Part shown: positions 52,159 to 61,515 of the stretch, in pieces
Layout: each line of letters begins with the position of its first letter
How positions within the stretch are numbered: the first letter of the stretch is position 1
Assembly (NCBI RefSeq): GCF_017571525.1
Contig: NZ_JAGETY010000005.1
Span: 124,001-188,000, forward strand
Length of the DNA stretch: 64,000 bases
Direction: 5' to 3'
Origin: Hymenobacter sp. BT559
GTDB lineage: Bacteria > Bacteroidota > Bacteroidia > Cytophagales > Hymenobacteraceae
Program-made: the position numbers and the translations under genes
Notes under the pieces: model-generated
What the model saw: the letters and a program-made list of their open reading frames with translations, nothing else
What the model was told of the DNA's origin: nothing
Databases searched by the model: none

Positions 52159-55158
52159 CTAAGCCGTGGTAGTGGTGCGCAGCTTGGGCGCATCGCCAGC
52201 CGGGCCGGTTATGTTTTCGCCAGCCGCCAAGCGCTCCCGCTCTTCCTTCTTACCGTAGGTATCGAGGATGATGGGCGTGGCAATAAACAGCGACGAATAG
52301 GTGCCGAAGATGATGCCGATAATCATGGCAAACGAGAACGAGCGCAGCGTTTCGCCGCCGAAGATGTAGAGCACGAGCACCACCAGGAATACCGTGGTGA
52401 ACGTAATCATGGTGCGCGAGAACGTCGAGTTCAAAGCCGGGTTCACAACCTGGGCAAAGGTCAGCTTGGGGTTTTCGCGCAGGTATTCGCGGATGCGGTC
52501 GAAGATTACCACCGTGTCGTTCATCGAGAAGCCGATGATGGAAAGCACGGCCGCCACGAAAATCTGGTCCATCTCATAGTTGGCCCCGAAGGCGCGGGCG
52601 ATGGGGTAGGAGGCGATAACGAGCAGCGCATCGTGGAAGAGTGCGATAACGGCGGCCATCGAGTACTGCCACTTTTCGAAGCGGAACAGCACGTAGACGA
52701 AGATGCCGAGCAGCGTGAGGGCTAGCGACAGGAACGAAGTACGCTTAATGTCGTCGGCAATGGTGGCGCCCACTTTCGAGGTCGATTTAATAACCGGCGC
52801 GTCGGTCGCGTATTTCGACAGGCCCTGGTTGAGGGCGGTTAGCACTTGCTTATCAGCGGTTTCGCTTTCGTCCTGGGCCAGGTAGCCGGTGGTGATGCGC
52901 AGGCGGTCGGGCGAGCCGTACTGCTTTACTTCCAGGCCCGTGTTGTGGAAGGCTGGCTCCAGCGCAGTGCGCACGTCGCTAGCCACCATGGGCTTGTTGA
53001 AATCGACCACGTAGGCGCGGCCACCCTCGAAATCGACGCCCAGATTGGGGCCGCCCTGCAGGTACATCAGCACGAAGCCTACCACGATAACGACGGTCGA
53101 GAAGGCGTAGGCGACTTTGCGCTTGCCCACGATGTCGAAGTTCACGTTCTTAAACAGATTGCGCGAGAGGAAGGTCGAGAACGTGATGCGGCTCGTGTCC
53201 TTGCCCTTAATCAGCCACTCAATGATGAGGCGCGACACGTACACGGCCGACAGGAACGAGGTGAGTACCCCGATGCCCAGCGTCACGGCGAAGCTCTGCA
53301 CCGGGCCCGTACCGAAGAAGCCCAGGATAATGGCGATGAGCATGGTGGTCACGTTCGAGTCGAAGATGGCCGAGAAGGCACGGTTGTAGCCGGCGTTCAC
53401 GGCATCGTGCAGCGTGTGGCCGTGGTCGAGCTCTTCGCGGATACGCTCGAAAATCAGCACGTTCGCATCTACCGACGAGGCAATTACCAGAATCAGGCCC
53501 GCAATGCCGGGCAGCGTGAGCGCGGTGCTGAACTGCGCGAGCACGCCCAGAATCAGGAACATGTTGAAGAGCAGGGCGGCGTCGGCCACTAGGCCGGCGC
53601 GGCCGTAGTACACGGCCATGAAGGCCATGATAATCAGCAGGCCGGCCAGCGACGAGTACAGGCCCTGGTTGATGGCTTCCTTGCCGAGCGAGGGGCCTAC
53701 TACGGCTTCTTCCACGATGCGGGTGGGAGCGGGAAGCTTACCAGCTTTCAATACCTGGGCCAGGTCCTGGGCTTCGTCGATGGTGAAGTTGCCCGAGATG
53801 CTGGTGTTGCCACCCGAGATTTCGCTCTGCACTACGGGGTCCGAATACACCACATCGTCGAGGACTACCGCCACTTGCTTGCCGATGTTGGCACCAGTCA
53901 TTTTCTGCCACTTACGGGCGCCGGTGGGGTTCATGCTCATGCTCACCTCGGGGCGGCCGGTCTGGTCGTAGTCCTGGCGGGCATCGCTCACTACCTCGCC
54001 GCCGATGGGCGCAGCCACGGCACCGGTGCGGTCTTTCTTCACGGCCACGAGGCGCAGAAACTGCTGGCCGTTGGCCTCAATCGGCTTGTTGAGGTAGAGC
54101 AGCGCCATGTTGGCGGGCAGCACGGTGCGGGCCTCCTCCGAATGGAGCACGCGGTTCATCTGGGCAGTGTCGCGCAGGTTTACCCCTAGCGCGCCGGGCA
54201 TGGTGAGCAGGCGAGCCAGCACGCCGCCCTTCTGGGTGGCCGTCGAGTCGGTTTTGGCTTTAGCAGTCGGGGTCTTCTTGGCCAGCTGGGCGGCTAGCGA
54301 AGTGGTATCGCCTTTGGCAGCACCGGTTTTGGCCGAGTCCGTTTTGGCGGCGGCTACGGCCGGGGTGGCAGCGGCTTTCTCCTTGGCGCTCAAGATTTGG
54401 TCGAGCTGGCCGAGGTAGGGTACTACCTCATTCTGCGGCCATACTTCGTAGAATTCCAGCTTAGCCTGGCCTTGCAGCAGCTTACGCACGCGGTCGGGGT
54501 TGTCCACCCCGGGCAGCTCTACCTGAATGCGGCCGGTGCCTTTCACGCGCTGAATGTTAGGCTGGTTTACGCCAAACTTATCCACGCGCTTGCGCAGGAT
54601 GTCAAATGAGCGGCCAATGGCATCTTCCTCTTCCTTGTTGATGGCCGACAGCACGCGGCTATCGGTGCTGTTGAGGCTGATGTTGCGGTCTTTGTTAACC
54701 GAGTTGGCAAAAATGCGGGCTAGCGGCACGCCGGGCGCCGTTTCCTGGTAAGCCTGGTAAAACAGCGTAGTGAAGGGCGTGCCCGAGTTAGTTTTCTGGC
54801 GCTCCTGGGCCAGCTCAATGGCTTTGTTGAAAGCTGGGTCTTTCGAGTTGCCCGCCATGGCCCGCACGATTTCCACCGGCGATACTTCCAGCGTCACGTG
54901 CATGCCGCCTTTCAGGTCGAGGCCCAGGCCCAGCTCGTAGCCGCGCACCTCGCGGTAGGTGAAGGGGCCGAACACGGGCGCCCGCCATACTGAGTCGAGG
55001 TAGTGCTGGCGCTGCGCTTCGTTGAGCTGGCCGTTGTGCGTGGCGTAGGCCACGGCCTTCTGCTGCACATTGCGCGACACCAGACTGAAAAACAAGAAGC
55101 CCGCGCACAGCACCGACACAATGGCCGTGAGCGCGATAATTAATCCTTTATAACGCAT
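52159..55158 (-). CDS. secDF: Protein translocase subunit SecDF (fused)
   Basis: A 999-residue fused SecD-SecF proton-driven motor of the Sec pathway. SecD features: GLGLDLKGGMHVTLEVSP (residues 55-75), FERIREELDHG in a membrane segment; SecF features: GVDFEGGRAYVVDF and NDTVVIFDRIREYLREN. About twelve membrane helices are expected. An Ala/Lys/Thr/Asp-rich low-complexity insert lies near residues 255-315 (AATPAVAAAKTDSAKTGAA), extending the first periplasmic domain. It helps pull exported proteins into the periplasm with the Sec translocon. It starts at the ATG at 55158. Confidence 0.96.
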   Translation of the reverse strand: MRYKGLIIALTAIVSVLCAGFLFFSLVSRNVQQKAVAYATHNGQLNEAQRQHYLDSVWRAPVFGPFTYREVRGYELGLGLDLKGGMHVTLEVSPVEIVRAMAGNSKDPAFNKAIELAQERQKTNSGTPFTTLFYQAYQETAPGVPLARIFANSVNKDRNISLNSTDSRVLSAINKEEEDAIGRSFDILRKRVDKFGVNQPNIQRVKGTGRIQVELPGVDNPDRVRKLLQGQAKLEFYEVWPQNEVVPYLGQLDQILSAKEKAAATPAVAAAKTDSAKTGAAKGDTTSLAAQLAKKTPTAKAKTDSTATQKGGVLARLLTMPGALGVNLRDTAQMNRVLHSEEARTVLPANMALLYLNKPIEANGQQFLRLVAVKKDRTGAVAAPIGGEVVSDARQDYDQTGRPEVSMSMNPTGARKWQKMTGANIGKQVAVVLDDVVYSDPVVQSEISGGNTSISGNFTIDEAQDLAQVLKAGKLPAPTRIVEEAVVGPSLGKEAINQGLYSSLAGLLIIMAFMAVYYGRAGLVADAALLFNMFLILGVLAQFSTALTLPGIAGLILVIASSVDANVLIFERIREELDHGHTLHDAVNAGYNRAFSAIFDSNVTTMLIAIILGFFGTGPVQSFAVTLGIGVLTSFLSAVYVSRLIIEWLIKGKDTSRITFSTFLSRNLFKNVNFDIVGKRKVAYAFSTVVIVVGFVLMYLQGGPNLGVDFEGGRAYVVDFNKPMVASDVRTALEPAFHNTGLEVKQYGSPDRLRITTGYLAQDESETADKQVLTALNQGLSKYATDAPVIKSTSKVGATIADDIKRTSFLSLALTLLGIFVYVLFRFEKWQYSMAAVIALFHDALLVIASYPIARAFGANYEMDQIFVAAVLSIIGFSMNDTVVIFDRIREYLRENPKLTFAQVVNPALNSTFSRTMITFTTVFLVVLVLYIFGGETLRSFSFAMIIGIIFGTYSSLFIATPIILDTYGKKEERERLAAGENITGPAGDAPKLRTTTTA

Positions 55159-55280
55159 TGGGTAGAACTAGGAATGTAAAATCAAGCATGAAGAATGGAC
55201 GAGGCGAAATGGAAACAACTAGCGCTGAGCTGTCTCAGCGACAGCTCGGCATCCTTCATTCCCAATCCTTCATTAAAAAG

Positions 55281-55652
55281 CTAGGGGGCCTGCGGCGACA
55301 ACGCCGCACCCAGCAGCCGCTGGCGGCACAGCTGAGCCACAAACATGGCCGGCGCGCCTACCGAAGCCAGCGCCACGGCGCGGCGCGCCAGGCGTGGCAG
55401 CCAAGCTACCGGCAGTGTACCGGGCAGCCACCCCAGCGCAAACGCCGGGGCCACGTAGCTACCCAGCGGCGAGGCCGCTTCCAACAATACTTTTTGCTTT
55501 ACCACCGTGGCGCGGGGGGCGGCGCTCACCTGGGTGGTGGCGGGGCGCAACAGGCTCACCGTCCGGCCGTTCAGGCCCAGCAATAGCAGCACTGGCAGGG
55601 CCACCAAGGCCACTCTGAGCAACTGCTTAAACTGGGAAAGGGAATAGCGCAT
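55281..55652 (-). CDS. Small membrane protein of unknown function
   Basis: A 123-residue protein with two hydrophobic stretches (about 11-26, ALVALPVLLLLGL; about 67-85, YVAPAFALGWLPGTLP). No recognised family. The start at 55652 (MRYSLSQFKQLLR) gives a basic leader before the first helix. It is downstream of the DUF4268 gene on the same strand. Confidence 0.6.
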   Translation of the reverse strand: MRYSLSQFKQLLRVALVALPVLLLLGLNGRTVSLLRPATTQVSAAPRATVVKQKVLLEAASPLGSYVAPAFALGWLPGTLPVAWLPRLARRAVALASVGAPAMFVAQLCRQRLLGAALSPQAP

Positions 55653-55714
55653 ATCTTGGACAGGGCTACAAATATAACCCCAAGAGCGAGTTAGCGCCAA
55701 GGAGGGCCTAGCGG

Positions 55715-56182
55715 CTACCACTCCCGCAACTCATCAAACGAGTACTGCGCATCGCTCCAAAACGCATCGAGGGCGATGAGGCGAGGCTTGAAAAACGAAA
55801 TCAGCGCCGGCCAGTCGTCGCGGTTAAAGAGGTTGACGGGGGCTAGCTCCTTGTAAATGCGGCTCAGCAGCTGGCCGTGCTCATTCACCGCTTCGGCCTC
55901 CCAGGTCCATTCCTCGCCCAGTGTTTCGTGCAGCAGCGTTTGAAGGGCCTCGAATTGCTCAAAAAACAGTTCGCGCACGCCGGCATCGGGCTGCGTCAGC
56001 TCGATGGCAATGCTGGCGCGGCGGGTATCGGCGTGCAGCTTAAACTGAACGCATTTTACGCCTGTTTTATAGTTTATCCAGCTGATTTCCAGCCCTTCGG
56101 CCGACAGCACCGGGGCCATATATTGCCCAAAGGTGGTCCAGAAGGCTTGGCGCAGCTGGGAGGCTTCGGCTTTGCTATACAC
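55715..56182 (-). CDS. DUF4268 domain-containing protein
   Basis: A 155-residue soluble protein matching the DUF4268 pattern in Bacteroidota: AFWTTFGQYMAPVLSAEGLEISWINYKTGVKCVQFKLHAD, then EWTWEAEAVNEHGQLLSRIYKEL and VNLFNRDDWPALISFFKPRLIALDAFWSD. The family has a restriction-endonuclease-like background in some proteins, but no activity is proven for this short form. It follows udk on the same strand with about 30 bases between. Confidence 0.8.
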   Translation of the reverse strand: MYSKAEASQLRQAFWTTFGQYMAPVLSAEGLEISWINYKTGVKCVQFKLHADTRRASIAIELTQPDAGVRELFFEQFEALQTLLHETLGEEWTWEAEAVNEHGQLLSRIYKELAPVNLFNRDDWPALISFFKPRLIALDAFWSDAQYSFDELREW

Positions 56183-56213
56183 AAGCAGCTAGGGTTAAGC
56201 GTGGCCCAATAAG

Positions 56214-56840
56214 CTAAGCGTTCTCGGCTACTTTGCCGCGCAGGTAGCCGACGAGCACAGCCAGCCCGTTTTCAAAGTGCCGGTTATTCGGGATAATGAT
56301 ATCCGCGTCAGCCTTAAAGGGTTGGATATATTTTTCGTAGGTTGGCGCCACGTGGTTGGTGTAGCGATAGAGCACGTCTTGCAGGTCGTAGCCGCGCTCG
56401 TCACGGTCGCGCACAATGCGGCGGTGCAGCTTCACATGCTCCTGGGCGTCGATGTACACCTTGAGGTCGAGCAGCTTGGCGATTTCCTCAAAGTAGAACA
56501 CGAAAATGCCCTCTACCACCACGATGGGCGCGGGCCGAAACACCAGCTCGGCGGGCACCACATTGGGGTTGTTGAAGGTGTATTCTTTACGGCGCACTTC
56601 GTGGCCTTCGCGGAGCTGGCGCACGTCGGCGGCGTAGGCAGCCGAGTCGATGCTGGAAGGCAGGTCAAAGTTTTCAACGCCCTGCTCGTCGCGGTGCTGC
56701 TGGTCGCGGGGGTGATAATAATTATCCTGCGAAATCAGACAGATGTCGCGTTCGGGGAAAGCGGCCAGCAGGCGGCGCAAAAACGTAGTTTTGCCCGATG
56801 CGCTGCCGCCCGTGATACCAACGAGGTAGGGGTGCTGCAT
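56214..56840 (-). CDS. udk: Uridine kinase
   Basis: A 208-residue P-loop kinase that phosphorylates uridine and cytidine in pyrimidine salvage. P-loop GGSASGKTT at residues 10-18, SQDNYYHPRDQQ, FDLPSSIDSA and VEGIFVFYFEEIAKLLDLKVYID are the udk pattern. The ATG at 56840 is chosen over one at 56876 because a TAnnTTTG element ends nine bases upstream of it. Confidence 0.94.
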   Translation of the reverse strand: MQHPYLVGITGGSASGKTTFLRRLLAAFPERDICLISQDNYYHPRDQQHRDEQGVENFDLPSSIDSAAYAADVRQLREGHEVRRKEYTFNNPNVVPAELVFRPAPIVVVEGIFVFYFEEIAKLLDLKVYIDAQEHVKLHRRIVRDRDERGYDLQDVLYRYTNHVAPTYEKYIQPFKADADIIIPNNRHFENGLAVLVGYLRGKVAENA

Positions 56841-56849
56841 AACGGAGGG

Positions 56850-56857
56850 CAAAGGTA
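56850..56857 (-). promoter_or_regulatory. Predicted -7 element of udk
   Basis: Minus strand TACCTTTG matches TAnnTTTG and ends nine bases before the ATG, giving a very short leader. Confidence 0.48.
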
Positions 56858-56926
56858 CGCTTGGTGTAGGGCTCATGAGTAGAGACTACGGAGAATACGG
56901 CTCAAGGAGCCCGAGCGGCCGAGTCG

Positions 56927-57505
56927 TTACCCGTTCAAAAAATCGACTAGCCCCGCCACTGCCCGCGCCCGGTGGCTGAGCAGGTTCTTTTCGATGAGCG
57001 TCATTTCGGCGAAGGTGCGGCCGTCGCCTTCTGTAGGCACAAACACCGGGTCGTAGCCAAAGCCCCGGCTGCCAATGGGTGCCGCCGCAATAAGGCCCTG
57101 CACCTCGCCGCTGAACTCGTGCGCCTCGCTAGCCCCCAGCACCAACGCGATAACGGTACGGAAGCGCGCCCGGCGGTTGGGCTGGGTGCCGAGCTCGCGC
57201 AGCAGCTTAGCCACGTTAGCACTAGCCTCGCGCTCGGGGCCGGCGTAGCGCGCCGAGTACACGCCGGGCTCGCCGCCCAGCGCGTCTACCTCAAGCCCGG
57301 TATCGTCGGCAAAGCAGGCCACGCCGTAGTGGTCCCACACGTACTGCGCTTTCTGGCGGGCATTGCCTTCCAGGGTGGGCTGGGTTTCGGCCAGCTCCTC
57401 GTGGCAGCCGATATCGGCCAGGCTCACCAACTGCACGCTAGCCGGCAGCAGCGGCCTGATTTCGTCGAGCTTGTGGGCATTGTTGGAAGCGAAACACAGG
57501 CGCAT
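56927..57505 (-). CDS. rdgB: XTP/dITP diphosphatase (RdgB/Ham1)
   Basis: A 192-residue pyrophosphatase that removes non-canonical purine nucleotides (ITP, XTP, dITP). ASNNAHKLDEIRPLL at the start, FADDTGLEVDALGGEPGVYSARYAG in the centre and GSRGFGYDPVFVP near the end are the Ham1 pattern, with acidic residues for metal binding. It lies 86 bp upstream of udk on the same strand. Confidence 0.95.
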   Translation of the reverse strand: MRLCFASNNAHKLDEIRPLLPASVQLVSLADIGCHEELAETQPTLEGNARQKAQYVWDHYGVACFADDTGLEVDALGGEPGVYSARYAGPEREASANVAKLLRELGTQPNRRARFRTVIALVLGASEAHEFSGEVQGLIAAAPIGSRGFGYDPVFVPTEGDGRTFAEMTLIEKNLLSHRARAVAGLVDFLNG

Positions 57506-57639
57506 AAGTAGAAAAGGGGAAAGGCGGGGGCTAGCCCGGGTTGTCGTTGAATAAGGTAATCGCGGAGCCCGCTGGCGGCGCTAATTTTTGCCAAAATAAC
57601 GGCCAAGTTGTCCTTGCTAAGTGTATTATTGATTGTGGG

Positions 57640-57670
57640 TTGACTTTGTCATGGCTATTTCGTACTTTTG
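57640..57670 (+). promoter_or_regulatory. Predicted promoter of rpmE2
   Basis: TTG at 57640-57642 and TACTTTTG at 57663-57670 with 20 bases between match the Bacteroidota -33/-7 promoter. It lies 53 bases before the rpmE2 ATG. One of the cleanest promoters in the window. Confidence 0.68.
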
Positions 57671-57723
57671 CAGTCCCTTCCGCAAAACCGGCAGGGTTGA
57701 ATAGGTAAATAGGCCCTCCCGAT

Positions 57724-57990
57724 ATGAAAAAGGACACGCACCCCGAGTACCGCCAGGTAGTTTTCCAAGACACCTCGTCGGACTTCAAATTTTTGACCCG
57801 CTCTACCATGACGTCGGCTGAGACCACGCAGTGGGAAGACGGTAACACCTACCCGGTGATTAAAATCGAAGTAAGCTCTGCTTCGCACCCCTTCTACACG
57901 GGCAAAAACATGTTCATCGACACGGCCGGCCGCGTGGAGAAATTCCGCAGCCGCTACGCCAAGAAAGAGCAGAGCAGCACCAACAAGTAA
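57724..57990 (+). CDS. rpmE2: 50S ribosomal protein L31 type B
   Basis: An 88-residue ribosomal protein. [27 protein letters not shown] and [25 protein letters not shown] are the L31 type B pattern, and the four Cys residues of the zinc-binding form are absent, so this is the zinc-free paralog used alone in many Bacteroidota. Length fits. Confidence 0.97.
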   Translation: MKKDTHPEYRQVVFQDTSSDFKFLTRSTMTSAETTQWEDGNTYPVIKIEVSSASHPFYTGKNMFIDTAGRVEKFRSRYAKKEQSSTNK

Positions 57991-58043
57991 GCTTATTCGC
58001 CAAGCCGCTAGCCCTGAACCAACTAGCGGCCGGCTATATAAAG

Positions 58044-58078
58044 AACTCCTCCTGGCACCCGCTGGGGGGAGTTTTTTT
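58044..58078 (+). terminator. Rho-independent terminator of rpmE2
   Basis: AACTCCTCC pairs with GGGGGAGTT (one G-T pair) around a loop of about 12, followed by TTTTTT. Confidence 0.75.
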
Positions 58079-58167
58079 GTCAGGTGCCGCTAGCCCGGCC
58101 ACCGTAAATTTGCTAGTCCCTCTATCCGCCAGTGCCAGTAGTAGGCGCTGATTATCTGCTAATTCGC

Positions 58168-59373
58168 ATGCACTTATTGCTATTCGACGACCCGGCTATC
58201 CGGCCCCACCTGCTGCCGCTGACGTTTACGCGGCCGGTGGCGGCGCTGCGCTGCGGCATCCTCACCATTGCCGAGAAGTGGGAGCGCCGGCTAGCCCCCT
58301 CCTCGGTGGGCTACCTCACGCAGCCGTATTTGCAGGCGAAGTTTCCGGCCGGCGACGTAGCCGGCCCGGCCTTGGTAGTAAACGGTGCTGCCTGCCCCGA
58401 TGACCTACTGGCGCGCCAGGTGCAAGCCCTGCGGCCCGGCCAGGGCCTCTACTGCGGCGAAACGCTGGTAGCCGCGCACCTTGCCGACGCCACCAGAGTA
58501 GCCGAGCTCATTCAGGATGGCCTGGAAGTGGTTCAGGTTCAAGAGGAAATGTCGCTCATTGAGCGGCCCTGGCACCTGTTTCTGCGCAATGGCGCCGAGA
58601 TTCGCCGCGACTTTGCGCTGCTTACGACTGGGCGCACCTCACAGCCGCTCGGCGACGTGCATACGATGGTATATGCCCCCGAAAACATCTTTATCGAAGA
58701 AGGGGTAAAAATCCGCGCGGCCATTCTCAATGCTGAGGCCGGCCCCATTTACTTGGGCAAAAACGCGGAGGTGCAGGAAGGCGCCATCCTGAAAGGCCCG
58801 CTAGCCCTGTGCGAAGGCGCGGTGGCTAACGCGGGCGTAAGGCTGCGCGGCGATAACACCATCGGCCCTTACTGCAAGGTGGGCGGCGAAATCGGCAACA
58901 GCATCCTAATGGGCTACAGCAACAAAGGCCACGATGGCTACCTCGGCAACTCGGTCATTGGCGAGTGGTGCAACCTCGGCGCCGATACCAATACCAGCAA
59001 CCTCAAAAACAACTACGCCCCGGTGAAGGTGTGGAGCCACGCCGCCAAGCGCTTCGTCGATACCGGCCAAACCTTCTGCGGCCTGCTCATGGGCGACCAT
59101 GCCAAGGCCGGCATCAACACCATGTTTAACACCGGTACGGTGGTGGGCGTGGGGGCTAACGTGTTCGGCGCCGGCTTCCCGCGTCAATTTGTGCCGAGCT
59201 TTAGCTGGGGAGGGTCGGCTGGCTTTGAGACGTTCAAGTTGGCCAAGTTTGCCGAAGTGGCCGAGCGCGTGATGGGCCGGCGCGGGCTAGCCTATGATGC
59301 GGTAGAGCAAGGCGTAATTGCGGAGGTTTTCAAGCAGACGGAGGAGGATAGAAACTGGGAGAGAACCAAGTAA
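58168..59373 (+). CDS. GlmU-family protein (putative sugar nucleotidyltransferase with left-handed beta-helix)
   Basis: A 401-residue protein. The N-terminal half matches the GlmU_Nter family of Bacteroidota (LLLFDDPAIRPHLLPLTFTRPVAALRCGILTIAEKWE), and the C-terminal half is a left-handed beta-helix of hexapeptide repeats (IGNSILMGYSNKGHDGYLGNS, IGEWCNLGADTNTSNLKNNY), as in sugar nucleotidyl and acyl transferases. The usual GXGTRM pyrophosphorylase motif is lacking at the start, so activity is uncertain. Its stop codon is directly followed by the holB ATG, so the two genes are translationally linked. Confidence 0.88.
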   Translation: MHLLLFDDPAIRPHLLPLTFTRPVAALRCGILTIAEKWERRLAPSSVGYLTQPYLQAKFPAGDVAGPALVVNGAACPDDLLARQVQALRPGQGLYCGETLVAAHLADATRVAELIQDGLEVVQVQEEMSLIERPWHLFLRNGAEIRRDFALLTTGRTSQPLGDVHTMVYAPENIFIEEGVKIRAAILNAEAGPIYLGKNAEVQEGAILKGPLALCEGAVANAGVRLRGDNTIGPYCKVGGEIGNSILMGYSNKGHDGYLGNSVIGEWCNLGADTNTSNLKNNYAPVKVWSHAAKRFVDTGQTFCGLLMGDHAKAGINTMFNTGTVVGVGANVFGAGFPRQFVPSFSWGGSAGFETFKLAKFAEVAERVMGRRGLAYDAVEQGVIAEVFKQTEEDRNWERTK

Positions 59374-60507
59374 ATGCGTTTCGCTGATATCCCCAATCAA
59401 GCTGCCCTTAAGGAAGTGCTGCGCCAGTCGGTGCAGCGCGGGCACGTGGCGCACGCCCAGCTGTTTCGCGGGGCCGAGGGCTCGGCGGCGCTGCCGCTAG
59501 CCCTCGCCTACGCCCAATACCTTAACTGTGAAGACCGTGCCGACGATGCGGCCGATAGTTGCGGTCACTGCCCGGCGTGCCTGAAAATCAGCAAGCTGGC
59601 GCATCCCGACCTCAACTTTATTCTGCCTACTACCACTACCAAGGTGGTACCCAAGGATGCGACCAGCGGCAAGTTTATGGCCGAGTGGCGCACCTTTTTG
59701 GCCGAAAGTCCTTACCAAGGCTTCAACGACTGGATGCAGCATATTGGGGCCGAAAACAAGCAGGGCAGCATCTCGAAAGAAGAAGCCGGGCAGCTGCTCA
59801 AGCTCGTCAGCCTCAAGGCGTTTGAGGCGCGGCTTAAGCTCGTAATAATCTGGCTGCCCGAGCTCATGCACCCCGCGGCGGCTAATGCTGTGCTCAAGCT
59901 CTTGGAAGAGCCGCCGCCCGCTACGGTGTTTCTGCTCGTCAGCAATGAGCCCGAGCGACTACTGCCCACCATCCTCAGCCGGGTGCAGCCGGTCGTGGTG
60001 CGGCCGTTTTCGGAAGATGACATTACAGCGTATTTAACAGCGCATCACCACCTGCCCGATGCCAAGGCCCGCCAGGTAGCGCAGCTTGCCGAGGGTAACC
60101 TGGGCGCGGCTATCGCCAGCCGCGAGCAGAGCGCCGACCACGACTACGCCGAGTTCTTTATTAAGTGGATGCGCAAGTGCTTTACGTTGAAAATGACTGA
60201 GGTATTGGCCCTAGCTGACGAGTTTCAGAAGATGGGCCGTGAAAATCAGAAGGAGCAGCTGAGCTTTTCGCTAGGCCTGCTGCGCAAGGTGCTGCTCTTT
60301 GGCATCGACCCGCAGATGGTGCCGCACCTGCCCAGCGGTGAGCAGCAGTTCGTGCAGGGTTTCAGCAAGTTCGTAACGGCCCACAACGCCGACCAGCTTA
60401 CCGAGGAGCTGAATACGGCCCACTACCACATCGAGCGCAACGCCAACCCGCGGATGGTGTTCGTAGATGCTTCGCTGCGCATGGGACAGCAGCTGCGCCG
60501 CGCCTGA
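59374..60507 (+). CDS. holB: DNA polymerase III delta' subunit
   Basis: A 377-residue clamp-loader subunit. Features: MRFADIPNQAALKEVLRQSVQRGHVAHAQLF, a degenerate P-loop (GAEGSAALPLALA), the zinc-binding CGHCPACLKISKLAHPDL, and EPPPATVFLLVSNEPERLLPTILSRVQPVVV, the SRC-like arginine region. Delta' helps load the sliding clamp and does not hydrolyse ATP itself. The ATG lies immediately after the previous stop. Confidence 0.93.
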   Translation: MRFADIPNQAALKEVLRQSVQRGHVAHAQLFRGAEGSAALPLALAYAQYLNCEDRADDAADSCGHCPACLKISKLAHPDLNFILPTTTTKVVPKDATSGKFMAEWRTFLAESPYQGFNDWMQHIGAENKQGSISKEEAGQLLKLVSLKAFEARLKLVIIWLPELMHPAAANAVLKLLEEPPPATVFLLVSNEPERLLPTILSRVQPVVVRPFSEDDITAYLTAHHHLPDAKARQVAQLAEGNLGAAIASREQSADHDYAEFFIKWMRKCFTLKMTEVLALADEFQKMGRENQKEQLSFSLGLLRKVLLFGIDPQMVPHLPSGEQQFVQGFSKFVTAHNADQLTEELNTAHYHIERNANPRMVFVDASLRMGQQLRRA

Positions 60508-60509
60508 TT

Positions 60510-60537
60510 GTAGCGCGAAGCAGAAGCTTCGCGCTAC
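60510..60537. repeat. Family B-like short hairpin, copy 4 (perfect)
   Basis: GTAGCGCGAAGC and GCTTCGCGCTAC are perfect 12-bp arms around AGAA. It starts just after the holB stop codon. There is no T-tract, so it is not a standard terminator. Confidence 0.85.
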
Positions 60538-60540
60538 TTC

Positions 60541-60548
60541 TACCTTTG
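60541..60548 (+). promoter_or_regulatory. Predicted -7 element of the DUF2279 gene
   Basis: TACCTTTG matches TAnnTTTG and ends four bases before the ATG at 60553, which implies a leaderless or near-leaderless message. Confidence 0.48.
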
Positions 60549-60552
60549 CCCG

Positions 60553-61494
60553 ATGCGCCACCGTCTATACTCTTTTTTGCTTGCTGCCAGCCTCGGGCTG
60601 AACCAGCCGGCGCGGGCACAGGTGGGCATGCCGTCGCCCGACCCTGGTACCAATACGGGTATCAACCAGGGCCGTTTTATTGGCGTAGTGGTGGGTACGG
60701 CGGCTGTTTATGCGCTGACTTCCTACTTCTTAGGTAAAGCCTGGTATACCAAGCGGGTGCCCTTTCACTCGTTCAACGACAACGGTGAGTGGCTGCAGAT
60801 GGACAAAGTGGGTCATGCCACCACGGCCTATGCCATTAGTCGGGGCGAGTATGAGCTGTTTCGCTGGAGTGGGGTCAACGAGCGGGCCTCGGTACTCACC
60901 GGCGGGCTCATTGCGCTACTCTACCAGACTACTATTGAGCTATTCGATGGCCGCTCCGAGGGTTGGGGCTTTTCGAAAGGCGATATGGTGGCCAACCTCA
61001 CCGGCATTGGGCTGTTTATGGGCCAGCAATACGGCTGGGGCGAGCAGAAAATGGGGTTGCGCTATGGGTGGCGCCAGAGCATCTATCCACCGTACCGCCC
61101 CAATCTGCTGGGTAAAACGGCTGGTAATCAGATGCTGAAGGACTATAACGGCCAGCAGTACTGGCTATCGCTAAACCTGGCCTCGGTGCTGCCGGTGGGG
61201 CCGTCGTTTCCGCGCTGGCTAGCCCTCGACCTGGGCTACAGCGGCAGCGGCATGACCGGCGGCCACGCCAATCCACCTTACTTCGACGCCGATGGCAAGG
61301 AGGTGCAATTCACCCGCTACCGCCAATTTTACTTGTCGCCCGATATCACGCTAGCCCGCCTGCCGGGCCTCAACGGCTCGGGTGCCCAACCGCTGGTAAG
61401 CGCCGGGCAATTTTTCAGGATACCGGCACCCTCCCTCGAATACAATCGTTTGAATGGCTTGCGCCTGCACCCGCTGCTATTGCCCAAAGACTAA
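60553..61494 (+). CDS. DUF2279 family protein
   Basis: A 313-residue exported protein with a signal peptide (MRHRLYSFLLAASLGL). FHSFNDNGEWLQMDKVGHATTAYAISRGEYELFRW is the DUF2279 pattern (KxGH core), and a beta-barrel-like C-terminal half follows. The family is related to the YfiM lipoproteins and has no proven function. Likely outer-membrane or periplasmic. Confidence 0.85.
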   Translation: MRHRLYSFLLAASLGLNQPARAQVGMPSPDPGTNTGINQGRFIGVVVGTAAVYALTSYFLGKAWYTKRVPFHSFNDNGEWLQMDKVGHATTAYAISRGEYELFRWSGVNERASVLTGGLIALLYQTTIELFDGRSEGWGFSKGDMVANLTGIGLFMGQQYGWGEQKMGLRYGWRQSIYPPYRPNLLGKTAGNQMLKDYNGQQYWLSLNLASVLPVGPSFPRWLALDLGYSGSGMTGGHANPPYFDADGKEVQFTRYRQFYLSPDITLARLPGLNGSGAQPLVSAGQFFRIPAPSLEYNRLNGLRLHPLLLPKD

Positions 61495-61515
61495 GCGCTA
61501 CGCTGCTAAATAATT

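Noticed and set aside
52846..53592. A 248-codon plus-strand frame opposite secDF
   Set aside because: It is antisense to conserved SecDF motifs and rich in His, Glu and Arg as expected from a shadow frame.
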